Source: Deltaproteobacteria bacterium (GTDB lineage: Bacteria > Myxococcota_A > UBA796 > GCA-2862545). Taken from it: a stretch of DNA of 64,000 nt. A model generated the notes under the pieces. That model was not told where the DNA came from. It ran no database searches and was given only the letters and a program-made list of their open reading frames with translations. The DNA lies in NCBI GenBank assembly GCA_007693595.1, contig REDI01000052.1, positions 1 to 64,000 on the forward strand. The letters are read 5' to 3'. The translations under genes were made by a program, and so were the position numbers. Positions 32,317 to 40,319 of this stretch are shown here, piece by piece. The stretch's first letter is position 1. Each line of letters begins with the position of its first letter.

Positions 32317-34365
32317 ATGGATGTTCACTTTCTAGGCGCCGCTGGCAGCGTGACCGGCTCTCGAACGCTGGTCAGCGTCGAAGGCACCCACCTGCTCGTC
32401 GACTGTGGCTTGTTCCAAGGGTTCAAGGCGCTTCGGGCCCGCAACTGGCGCCCCCTCCCCTTCGACGCAAGAAAGCTCGACGCCGTCTTGCTCACCCACG
32501 CACACATCGATCACTCAGGCTACCTTCCACGTTTGGTCAAAGAAGGTTTTCGAGGTCCAGTCTGGTGCACCCAAGCCACCGCCGACCTCTGTGGGCTCCT
32601 CCTTCCCGACAGCGGACACCTCCAAGAAGAAGACGCCCGCTACGCCAACAAGCGAGGATTCTCCAAACACAACCCGGCTCAACCCCTGTACACCGAGCAG
32701 GAAGCGAGGACGGCGCTCGCCTCTCTCGCCCCGGTTCCCTGGGGGGAAGAGGTACGAATCGGACCGATCAGCGCCACGTTTCTTCCCGCAGGTCACATCC
32801 TGGGCGCCTCGATGGTCCACCTGGACGGACCCGATGGCAGCGCCCTGTTCACCGGCGACCTCGGGCGGTTGCGCGACCCGCTCATGAACCCTCCCGCCGC
32901 CCTCGATCTCGCCCCCGATCTCCTGATCCTCGAGTCCACCTATGGAGATCGCGCCCACTCTGAACAGGACCCCCTCGATCAGCTCGAGGCGGTCGTCACT
33001 CGGACCATCGAGCGCGACGGGGTCGTCCTGATCCCAGCCTTCGCCATCGGTCGTGCCCAGGCCGTGCTCCTGGGTCTTCATCGACTGATCGCCCAAGGGA
33101 GGCTGCCCGCGAGCCTCCCCATCTACCTGAATAGCCCCATGGCCGTCGATGCCACCGAGCTCTACCTGCGCCATGCCGCCGACCATCGCCTCTCCGCAGC
33201 CGAGACCCGCGCGATGATCGCGACAGCGAAGCTCATCCGCACGGTGCAAGAGAGCGAGCGACTCAACCAGCACAAGGGCCCCGCCGTCATCCTGAGCGCG
33301 AGCGGTATGCTCACCGGCGGTCGCGTGCTCCACCACCTCAAGGCCTTCGCCCCCGACCCAAAGAATACGTTGTTGCTCGCCGGCTTCCAAGCGGCGGGAA
33401 CGCGCGGCGCATCGATCGCAGCGGGCGCCGAATCCGTGCGGATCCACGGAGAAGAGGTCCCCATCGCCTGCGAGGTGGCACGCATCGATGCCTGGTCCGC
33501 CCATGCCGACGCCAACGAGATCCTGACCTGGCTCGGGCGGGCCTCGAAGGCGCCCGGCCAGATCGTGCTCAACCACGGAGAGCCCCAGGCCAGCGATGCC
33601 CTCCGCCAGCGGATCGAGCGGGAGCTCGGCTGGCACACCTCGGTGGCGGAGCTCGGGCAACTCGTGACGCTGGGGCGAAAGAGCGACGCCCCCCTCGTGG
33701 TCGATCCAGATCCCCCGAGCCCGTCGACGTCCTCGGTCCCGGCCCCGATGGACCGCAGCGTAGACTCCCTCGGGGCGCGCGCCAGCCTCGTGGTCATCGG
33801 AGGTCAAGACCTGCCCGATCTCGCTCGGGCGGAGCGTGATCACACCCGCCTGTCGGTCGCGCTGGCGGAGCGACCTGATGATCAGCGCGCCCGGCGCGCC
33901 CTGGGCATCGCGGAGCGAGCCTTGGCCCACGCGCGCTGGCGTCAACAGCTCCCCCTGCTCGCCCAGCGCGCCAAAGCGCTCGGAGGTCTCGCGATCCTCA
34001 CCCTCGAAGGCGACGGGCTACCCAAGGAGCTGACCGCTGCCTGTCGCCAGATCGAACAACCCATCGTCCCGATCGACGAGCTCGCGCTGCGCGCCGGCGA
34101 ACTCCCCTCGCACTGTGCCGCCGTGATGGTTTTCCCGGGAGGGCTGCGCACCCTCGCGACGCTCTACGCGCTCCTCGAGTCCAGCCATGCCCGCCGATGC
34201 CCCTTCGTCTTGATCGGCCGACGCTTCTGGCACGACGTGGCAGGCATCGACCAGCTCGTGAGCGAGGGCATGCTCGCCGAAGACGCGACCCCCGTGCTCC
34301 ACGCCGAGGACGTCGAGCAGGCTTGGGCCATGCTCGAGACTCGGCTGAAGCGTCAGCTCGGCTGA
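32317..34365 (+). CDS. Metallo-beta-lactamase/beta-CASP nuclease fused to a LOG-like domain
   Basis: 682 residues. Residues 1-455 form an RNA nuclease of the CPSF73-like beta-CASP group. The zinc motif HAHIDH is 61-66, followed by His160, Asp181 (FTGDLG), ESTYGDR (206-212), His395 (SAHAD) and His420 (LNHGE). A Pro/Ser linker (461-485) leads to a second domain of about 195 residues. That domain carries VMVFPGGLRTLATLYALLE, which resembles the PGGxGTxxE motif of LOG-type nucleotide phosphoribohydrolases, and a typical closing part (CPFVLIGRRFWHD, then EGML). The LOG-like motif is imperfect. The ATG at 32317 has GAGGA upstream. The end overlaps the convergent uracil-DNA glycosylase gene by 13 bases. 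Confidence 0.85.
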   Translation: MDVHFLGAAGSVTGSRTLVSVEGTHLLVDCGLFQGFKALRARNWRPLPFDARKLDAVLLTHAHIDHSGYLPRLVKEGFRGPVWCTQATADLCGLLLPDSGHLQEEDARYANKRGFSKHNPAQPLYTEQEARTALASLAPVPWGEEVRIGPISATFLPAGHILGASMVHLDGPDGSALFTGDLGRLRDPLMNPPAALDLAPDLLILESTYGDRAHSEQDPLDQLEAVVTRTIERDGVVLIPAFAIGRAQAVLLGLHRLIAQGRLPASLPIYLNSPMAVDATELYLRHAADHRLSAAETRAMIATAKLIRTVQESERLNQHKGPAVILSASGMLTGGRVLHHLKAFAPDPKNTLLLAGFQAAGTRGASIAAGAESVRIHGEEVPIACEVARIDAWSAHADANEILTWLGRASKAPGQIVLNHGEPQASDALRQRIERELGWHTSVAELGQLVTLGRKSDAPLVVDPDPPSPSTSSVPAPMDRSVDSLGARASLVVIGGQDLPDLARAERDHTRLSVALAERPDDQRARRALGIAERALAHARWRQQLPLLAQRAKALGGLAILTLEGDGLPKELTAACRQIEQPIVPIDELALRAGELPSHCAAVMVFPGGLRTLATLYALLESSHARRCPFVLIGRRFWHDVAGIDQLVSEGMLAEDATPVLHAEDVEQAWAMLETRLKRQLG

Positions 34366-35066
34366 TCGCCTCGAAGCCGGGCGGCGACCGCCTGGAGATC
34401 GTGGAGCGCCAGGCGCTTGTCTTGGGGTTTTCGCAGCAGGTAGGCGGGATGAAAGGTCGGCATCGTCGGGACGCCGTCGACCGTGAACCACCGGCCGCGC
34501 GCACGGGTGATCCCCTGGGAGGTTTGAAGGAGGCTCTGAAACGCGACCCGCCCGAGCACCAGCAGCACCTTGGGTCGGACCGCTCGGATCTGGCGCTGAA
34601 GGAAGGGCAGACAGGTCGCCACCTCGTCGGGCAGAGGATCGCGGTTCTTCGGAGGCCTGCACTTGACGACGTTGGCGATATAGACCTGCTCCCGCGGCAA
34701 TCCAATGACACGCTCGAGCATCTTGTCGAGCATCTCGCCCGCCGCACCGACGAAGGGCTCGCCCCGGAGATCTTCCTCTTTACCAGGAGCTTCACCGATC
34801 ACCATCAACGGAGCCGAGGTGTCGCCAGCACCAAAGACCAGGTTCGTGCGCTGCGCGCAGAGCCCACAGCGGCGGCAGTCCCCGAGATCGTCGCGGATCT
34901 GCGTGAGGGTGGCCGGTGCGTCGACCGAGGACTGCACGGCATCAGCTGGGAGTTCGGCGCGTGTCGAGCCGATCGGATCTTGGACGTGGCCTGCGGCGAG
35001 CTGGGCTTGGACGACAGCGCGCACGTCGGCCACCAGCGCTGCGAGCTCTTCGTCGATCGTGCTCAA
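34353..35066 (-). CDS. Uracil-DNA glycosylase, family 4 (iron-sulfur type)
   Basis: 237 residues. The DNA-repair enzyme removes uracil from DNA. Family 4 features are present: the cluster cysteines (RRCGLC, then VVKC and ATC), the catalytic region MVIGEAPGKEEDLRGEPFVG, and the DNA-intercalation motif FHPAYLLR. An N-terminal helix of about 60 residues precedes the domain. The TTG start at 35066 follows GGAGG and overlaps the maf stop (TTGA), so it is coupled to maf. The longer frame upstream reads through maf. Confidence 0.92.
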   Translation of the reverse strand: MSTIDEELAALVADVRAVVQAQLAAGHVQDPIGSTRAELPADAVQSSVDAPATLTQIRDDLGDCRRCGLCAQRTNLVFGAGDTSAPLMVIGEAPGKEEDLRGEPFVGAAGEMLDKMLERVIGLPREQVYIANVVKCRPPKNRDPLPDEVATCLPFLQRQIRAVRPKVLLVLGRVAFQSLLQTSQGITRARGRWFTVDGVPTMPTFHPAYLLRKPQDKRLALHDLQAVAARLRGDQPS

Positions 35067-35662
35067 GGGCCCTCCGAAGCCACAGGGTAACGCCATCCGA
35101 GTTCGCGCAGCGCCGTGATGACGTCGAGCAGCGGGAGGCCGAGCACGTTGAAGTAGTCCCCCTTAACCTCCTCGAAGAGCCAGCCGCCCAAACCCTCGAT
35201 GGCGTAGCCCCCCGCGCAGTCGGTGCCCTCCCCGGTCGCGACATAGGCTCGCAGCTCGTCATCGCTAAGGTCTGACCTGACCTTCAGCGTGGTTCGCGCC
35301 AGCCCTTCCCGCACGAGATCGGCGCCTTCGTACAAGCACCACCCCGTGAGGAGATCGTGGCACTGCCCACGGAGCGACTGGAGCCGCCGGACGTGATCGC
35401 CAGGATCCGAGGGCTTGCCGATCACCTCGCGGCCGTCCCAGAGGACCTGATCAGCGCCGAGCACGAGCCCGTCGACCCGCGCGGCGACCTCGGCGGCCTT
35501 GGCACGGGCGAGGCGCGACGCGACTTCGCTGGCCGTGGCGCGACCGATCGCTCGCTGCACCGCGCGTTCGTCTACCCGGGGGGGCACCACCTCGACCGAT
35601 AATCCGACCGCCAGGACCAGGGCCCGGCGATAGGAGGAGCGACTTGCCAGAGTTAGTTTCAT
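35063..35662 (-). CDS. Maf family nucleotide pyrophosphatase
   Basis: 199 residues. Maf proteins hydrolyse dTTP, UTP, m7GTP or modified nucleotides ('house-cleaning'). The N-terminal ASRSSYRR motif (Arg/Ser), the DER turn (VPPRVDERA), GADQVLWDGREVIGKP (catalytic Asp) and the C-terminal GKx-type segment CAGGYAIEGLGGWLFEEVKGDYFNVLGLP are all present. It fits the m7GTP/YceF or dTTP/YhdE groups, but the sequence does not separate them with certainty. It heads a two-gene unit with uracil-DNA glycosylase. Confidence 0.93.
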   Translation of the reverse strand: MKLTLASRSSYRRALVLAVGLSVEVVPPRVDERAVQRAIGRATASEVASRLARAKAAEVAARVDGLVLGADQVLWDGREVIGKPSDPGDHVRRLQSLRGQCHDLLTGWCLYEGADLVREGLARTTLKVRSDLSDDELRAYVATGEGTDCAGGYAIEGLGGWLFEEVKGDYFNVLGLPLLDVITALRELGWRYPVASEGP

Positions 35663-35750
35663 TGCGTTGAAGCCCCTTTACCGAACCAGGTCCAGGGTGC
35701 ATGCGTCGTCTGGAGAGTCGACCCCTCCGCACCACCCTGCGCTGCGAGCA

Positions 35751-35778
35751 TTGTGCGCTGTATCAGAGTTGCTACACT
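35751..35778 (+). promoter_or_regulatory. Possible promoter of the Hsp70 cassette
   Basis: TTGTGC (35751-35756), 16 bases, TACACT (35773-35778). It lies in the 174-base gap between maf and the Hsp70-VWA gene and is the best hexamer pair I see there. I found no CIRCE-type or sigma32-type heat-shock element. Confidence 0.3.
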
Positions 35779-35836
35779 GTCGTCGCGAAGGAATCGCCGC
35801 TGGGCGGTATCCCAACCAAGGCGTGGAGGCCATGCC

Positions 35837-37834
35837 ATGACAGGTGCCGTCGGAATCGACCTCGGGACCACTTTTTCCGCTATCGCTGCCGTCAACAAGT
35901 TCGGCGATGCCGAGGTCCTCAACAACGTCGAGGGCGACCGCATCACGCCATCTGTGATCCTCTTCGAAGGTTCCGAGCCGATCGTAGGTAGCTATGCACA
36001 GCAGGCGGCGGTGGTCTACCCCGAGCAGGTGGTCGAGTTCGTCAAGCGCCACATGGGGGAATCCGATTATCGCTTCACCTACGAGGGCCGCTCGTACACT
36101 CCCGAAGACCTCTCCAGCTTCATCCTTCAGAAACTCAAGCACGACGCGGAGCTGCGCCTAGGGCATCGGGTCGAGCACGCGGTCATCACGGTCCCCGCCT
36201 ACTTCAACGATCACCAGCGTCGCGCCACCCTGCGTGCTGGTGAGAAAGCTGGCCTGAACGTCCTCAAGCTGCTCAACGAGCCCACGGCGGCTGCCTTCGC
36301 CTATGGGCTCGCCAAAGCCGGCACCGAGCAGCGCGTGCTCGTCTACGACCTAGGCGGCGGCACCTTCGACGTAACCCTCGTCGACATCACGCCTTCCGAC
36401 GTCACGGTGCTCGCGACCTCCGGCGACAATCACCTCGGCGGCAAGGACTTCGACGACGCCCTGATTCAGCATGTCGCCGAGGCCTTCAAAGAAAAGCACG
36501 GCCTCGACCCCACCTCGGACCTCCACAGCTACCACGATCTCCGGCAGAAGTGCGTCTCGGCCAAGCTCAGCCTCAGCCGCATGCCCAAGACCAACATCTT
36601 CCACGACTTCCAAGGCCGCGTGATGCGGCTGGCGGTCACGCGAGACACCTTCGAAGACCTGGCCCGCGACCTCATGGACCGCTGCGAGGCCCTGACCCTC
36701 GACGTCCTCCAGGAAGCTGGAGTGCAGGCCGATACCGTCGACACCGTACTCCTGGCTGGGGGCTCGACCCGCATGCCGATGGTGCGCAAGCAGCTCGAGC
36801 GACTCTTCGCCAAGGCTCCCGCGACCGACGTCAACCCCGACGAGGCGATCGCGAAGGGGGCGGCGGTCGCGGCCTCGATCGAGTACGCCCGCATCTCGGG
36901 CGAGGCCTCTCCGGTCGACCTCAAGACCCACGACGTCACCAGCCACTCACTCGGCATGGTGGTCTACCGCGACAAGTCGCTCTTCAACTCCAGGATCATC
37001 CGGCGGAACACCCGGATCCCCGCCGAGCAGACGCGCGATAGCTACACGACGACCCACGACAACCAGACCACCATGGATCTCTGGCTCGTCCAGGGCGAAC
37101 AAGAAGATCCCCTCGACTGCACCGTGCTCGGGCACTTCGAGTTCTACGGGATCCCCCCTCGGGCGGCCGAAGAGTCGCAGCTCGCCGTCACGTTCCGGTA
37201 CAACGCCGACGGCATCGTCGAGGTCGAGGCCATGGACCTGATCACGGGCCAGATCCTCCCGCACCGTATGGCGAGCGGCCAGATCAGCCTGCATGACCTC
37301 GCCCTCAACCGGGCCCCCATGCAGGTGGCGCTCCTCATGGACTGCTCGGGCTCGATGTACGGTCAGAACATGGACAACGCCAAGGCCGCCGCCAAGGCCT
37401 TCGCCGAGCGAACCCTGGCCGTACCCAACCGCCAGATCGCGGTCATCGCCTTCCCTGGGGGGGTGCGTTCCACGGCCACCAGCGACCTCGACCGCATCAC
37501 CCGAGCCCTCGACAGCCTGAGCCCCATCGGGTCGACCCCCCTCTCCGATGGGCTCCACGATGCCCGCGACCTGCTCCGACCTCGCGCCGGAGTCCAGCGC
37601 GTCTTCGTGGTCATGACCGACGGACACCCCGACGACCCCGAAGAGACCGGCGTCGAGGTCCATCGCCTCAAGGCCTCGGGAGCGCGCCTGATCGCGATCG
37701 GAGTCGGCGATCAGGTCGACCAGGACTACCTCCGTAGTCTGGCGTCTCAGCCCGACGACTACCACTTCTGTAGTGAGTCCCTGGAACTCCAGGGCACCTT
37801 CATCAACCTCGCGACCGAGCTGTCCGGGAGCTGA
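35837..37834 (+). CDS. Hsp70-family protein with a C-terminal von Willebrand A domain
   Basis: 665 residues. The Hsp70 ATPase domain (1-355) is intact: IDLGTTFSA (7-15), VPAYFND, NEPTAAAFAYG, DLGGGTFDVT (171-180) and LAGGSTRMP (307-315). A linker (KTHDVTSHSLGM) and a beta-type substrate domain (about 366-490) follow. Instead of the helical lid, a VWA domain fills 495-665, with a complete MIDAS: Asp502-x-Ser504-x-Ser506, Thr567 and Asp595. It should bind Mg and a protein ligand. The ATG at 35837 is used because the nearer ATG at 35832 is closed by an immediate stop. The next gene is GrpE-like. The combination suggests a dedicated chaperone with adhesive or scaffold function. Confidence 0.92.
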   Translation: MTGAVGIDLGTTFSAIAAVNKFGDAEVLNNVEGDRITPSVILFEGSEPIVGSYAQQAAVVYPEQVVEFVKRHMGESDYRFTYEGRSYTPEDLSSFILQKLKHDAELRLGHRVEHAVITVPAYFNDHQRRATLRAGEKAGLNVLKLLNEPTAAAFAYGLAKAGTEQRVLVYDLGGGTFDVTLVDITPSDVTVLATSGDNHLGGKDFDDALIQHVAEAFKEKHGLDPTSDLHSYHDLRQKCVSAKLSLSRMPKTNIFHDFQGRVMRLAVTRDTFEDLARDLMDRCEALTLDVLQEAGVQADTVDTVLLAGGSTRMPMVRKQLERLFAKAPATDVNPDEAIAKGAAVAASIEYARISGEASPVDLKTHDVTSHSLGMVVYRDKSLFNSRIIRRNTRIPAEQTRDSYTTTHDNQTTMDLWLVQGEQEDPLDCTVLGHFEFYGIPPRAAEESQLAVTFRYNADGIVEVEAMDLITGQILPHRMASGQISLHDLALNRAPMQVALLMDCSGSMYGQNMDNAKAAAKAFAERTLAVPNRQIAVIAFPGGVRSTATSDLDRITRALDSLSPIGSTPLSDGLHDARDLLRPRAGVQRVFVVMTDGHPDDPEETGVEVHRLKASGARLIAIGVGDQVDQDYLRSLASQPDDYHFCSESLELQGTFINLATELSGS

Positions 37835-37860
37835 ACTCCCGTCAGCCCAGGGGTAACCCC

Positions 37861-38376
37861 GTGGCCCAAGACGACACCGCCAAAGCTGTTCAGCAACTCC
37901 GCGACGAGCTCCGCTCCCTCGCGGGCACGCTTAAGGATCGCGCCCAAGGCGACGCGGAGCTCAAGCAACACGCCTTCGACCAGCTCTACGAAGAGCTGAA
38001 GTCCTACAAGAACGACTGGCAATACCAGGCCGAGAAACCACTGCTCCTCGATCTGCTCTTGTTCTACGACAGCCTGAACTGGTTCCAAGAGAGCCTGATC
38101 AAAAAAGAGATGTCCCGCGACGTGGTGGCCGACAGCTTTCAGTACCTCATCGACGAGTTCTTGGAGTTGCTCTACCGCCGCGATGTCGTCCCGCTTGCGA
38201 CCAACGATAGCTTCGACCGAACGAACCAGAAGGCGGTCCAGGTGCTCGACACGGACGACCCCGAGCTCGACCAACAGGTCAAGCAGGTCCTCAAACGCGG
38301 CTTTCAGCGAGGGGAACGGATCCTTCGTGCCGAAGAGGTCGTGGTCCATCGCTACCGCGAGGGAGGTAAGGGGTGA
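37861..38376 (+). CDS. GrpE-like nucleotide exchange factor
   Basis: 171 residues. GrpE exchanges ADP for ATP on Hsp70. The long N-terminal helix is shorter than in canonical GrpE. The four-helix and beta-wing part is clear: YNDWQYQAEK-like block (45-60), LLLFYDSLNWFQESL (65-80), FDRTNQKAVQVLDTDDPEL (117-135), and the closing VLKRGFQRGERILRAEEVVV. The start is GTG with AGGGG upstream. The stop overlaps the GTG of the next Hsp70 gene, so the two are coupled. It is probably the exchange factor of the two Hsp70s in this cassette rather than of housekeeping DnaK. Confidence 0.85.
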   Translation: MAQDDTAKAVQQLRDELRSLAGTLKDRAQGDAELKQHAFDQLYEELKSYKNDWQYQAEKPLLLDLLLFYDSLNWFQESLIKKEMSRDVVADSFQYLIDEFLELLYRRDVVPLATNDSFDRTNQKAVQVLDTDDPELDQQVKQVLKRGFQRGERILRAEEVVVHRYREGGKG

Positions 38377-40154
38377 GCGGTTCGGGCGGCATCGTCCTGG
38401 GCATCGACCTCGGCACCACCTACTCGGCGGTCGCCCACGTAAACCGATTCGGCAAGCCCGAGATCCTCGCCAACGCCGAGGGGCAGCCTACGACCCCCTC
38501 CGTCGTCTACTTTTACGACCAGGACGGGGTCGTGGTAGGCGAAGAGGCGATCAAGATGTGCGTGATGGAACCCGAGAACGTCGTGCGCTTCATCAAGCGG
38601 TCGATGGGCGAGGACGGCTTCGCACTCGAGTTCTTCGGACATGCCTACACCCCCCAGGAGATCAGCGCGCTGATCCTGCGCAAGCTCAAAGAGGACGCTG
38701 AAGCTCTCACCGGCGAAGAGATCCACGACGCGGTGATCACCGTCCCCGCGTACTTCAACACCTCCCAGCGGGGCGCGACGGTCGAGGCCGGCTCCATCGC
38801 CGGACTCAACGTGCTCTCGGTCATCAACGAGCCCACCGCGGCTGCGATCGCCTACGGCATCGACAAGCTCGGCGGGGAACGAACCCTGCTCGTCTTCGAT
38901 CTGGGAGGCGGCACCTTCGATGTCACGGTCATGAAGGTCGAGGGCCACAAGCTGCGCACCCTGGCCTCCGATGGCAACGCCGAGCTGGGCGGCAAGGACT
39001 GGGACGACCGCCTCGTCAACCATGTCGCGGAGCAGTTCGTCGAGTCCCACGGATCCGACCCTCGCGATGAGCCGAGCCCCTTCCAGGAGCTCTATGAGCG
39101 CTGTCTCGCAGCGAAGATCACCCTCTCCGCAAAAGAGCAGGCGATGATCCCGGTTAACTATAAGGGCCGCCGGGCGGGTGTGCGCGTGAGCCGCGACGAG
39201 TTCGAAGACATGACCCGCGATCTGGTGCAGCAGTGCATCGAGACCACCCAGCTCGTCCTTGAGAAGGCCGGTCTGGACCAGTCCGAGGTGAGCGACCTGC
39301 TGCTGGTCGGGGGGGCGACGCGCATGCCGATGATCCGCGAAGCCTTAGAGCGGGCCTTCGGTCGACCGCCCATCGCCGACCTAAACCCAGACGAATGCGT
39401 AGCCCTCGGAGCCTCCCTGGCGGGCGTGATCAGGTATCGGCCCGACCATCCCGCCTTCTCGCAGGCCGACGAGCCCCCTCCCCCCGCGCCGGTCGATCGT
39501 CGAACCCCCTCGCCCTCCCCTGCGCCCCGGCGAGCCCCCAACCCGTCCGCGAGCGCAGCCGCGATCGGCCTCGCCGACGGCGGGAGCTTCGCGGTGCGAT
39601 CGGGGCCCCCGAGCATCCCTCCCACCACCGAGGTCGCGCCCGAGCCCGGCTCCGATCCCGATCACCCCGTGTTCGCCCTCCCAGGCGATGTCCAGATCGA
39701 AGACGCCACGACGCACCCCCTCGGCATCATCGTGCTCGACCGAAACCGGCAGGAGCGCGTAGTGGAGCTGATCCCCGAGGGCACCCCCCTGCCCCATGAG
39801 TTCCACGGACGGTTCACCTACGCCTACGAGAACATGCGAGCCGTGCGCGTCGAAGTCACCGAGGGACACGGCACATACCGCGACGAGGTCTCGGTCATGG
39901 CCAAGGTCGAGCTCAGGGGCCTACCCCCGCGCCCCAAGGGCACTCCGATCGACGTCATCTACCGCTATAGCGTCGACCAGATCCTCTCCGTTCAAGTCAT
40001 CGATGTCGAGACCGGCCAGTCCCGCGAGGTCAAGCTTCATTTCGCGGGGACGCTCGGTGATACCGAGTCAGGAGCCCCTCCTGTAGGCGGTGGAGCCAGC
40101 GGCTCCCTTCGTGCGGCCAAGGACCGAAACCGCAACATTCGAGTGCGAGGCTAG
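38373..40154 (+). CDS. Hsp70-family chaperone without lid, with Pro-rich insert
   Basis: 593 residues. The ATPase domain (about 5-350) is intact: IDLGTTYSA, VPAYFNT, NEPTAAAIAYG, DLGGGTFDVT, LLVGGATRMP. In DnaK the short conserved linker comes next. Here about 85 residues of Pro/Ser/Ala (355-440) come first, and only then the linker-like VQIEDATTHPLGI and a beta substrate domain (about 440-560). No helical lid follows; the protein ends with a basic tail (KDRNRNIRVRG). It is coupled to the GrpE-like gene. It differs from the VWA-bearing Hsp70 upstream, so the cassette has two specialised Hsp70s. Confidence 0.92.
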   Translation: MSGSGGIVLGIDLGTTYSAVAHVNRFGKPEILANAEGQPTTPSVVYFYDQDGVVVGEEAIKMCVMEPENVVRFIKRSMGEDGFALEFFGHAYTPQEISALILRKLKEDAEALTGEEIHDAVITVPAYFNTSQRGATVEAGSIAGLNVLSVINEPTAAAIAYGIDKLGGERTLLVFDLGGGTFDVTVMKVEGHKLRTLASDGNAELGGKDWDDRLVNHVAEQFVESHGSDPRDEPSPFQELYERCLAAKITLSAKEQAMIPVNYKGRRAGVRVSRDEFEDMTRDLVQQCIETTQLVLEKAGLDQSEVSDLLLVGGATRMPMIREALERAFGRPPIADLNPDECVALGASLAGVIRYRPDHPAFSQADEPPPPAPVDRRTPSPSPAPRRAPNPSASAAAIGLADGGSFAVRSGPPSIPPTTEVAPEPGSDPDHPVFALPGDVQIEDATTHPLGIIVLDRNRQERVVELIPEGTPLPHEFHGRFTYAYENMRAVRVEVTEGHGTYRDEVSVMAKVELRGLPPRPKGTPIDVIYRYSVDQILSVQVIDVETGQSREVKLHFAGTLGDTESGAPPVGGGASGSLRAAKDRNRNIRVRG

Positions 40155-40266
40155 CTGTCGGTGGGCCACCTCCCTGCGCTTCACTGGCCCGCACAATGCC
40201 TGGGATCGATGTACGCGTATGGCTCGTATCTCCCACAGGCCAAGACAGAGAACCATCCCGAGGTCG

Positions 40267-40295
40267 TTGCCCTACGCGCGCTGAGGCGGTAAAAC
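40267..40295 (+). promoter_or_regulatory. Probable internal promoter before the J-like membrane-protein gene
   Basis: TTGCCC (40267-40272), 17 bases, TAAAAC (40290-40295), about 25 bases before the ATG at 40320. It lies in the only sizeable gap (165 bases) inside the Hsp70 cassette. The last two genes may therefore also be transcribed separately. Confidence 0.45.
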
Positions 40296-40319
40296 AAACG
40301 TCAGGGACGTCGGAGCGCC

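Noticed and set aside
32515-33945. 476-codon open frame on the minus strand opposite the beta-CASP nuclease gene
   Set aside because: Low-complexity Gly/Asp/Val-rich product with no motif. The opposite strand encodes an intact, recognisable enzyme. Long antisense frames are expected at this GC content.
35663-35836. Heat-shock element (CIRCE or sigma32-type) before the Hsp70 cassette
   Set aside because: No matching inverted repeat or promoter was found; only an ordinary, weak hexamer pair is visible.
35832-35840. ATG at 35832 as start of the Hsp70-VWA gene
   Set aside because: It reads ATG-CCA-TGA, a stop after two codons. The ATG at 35837 is in frame with good ribosome binding site spacing.
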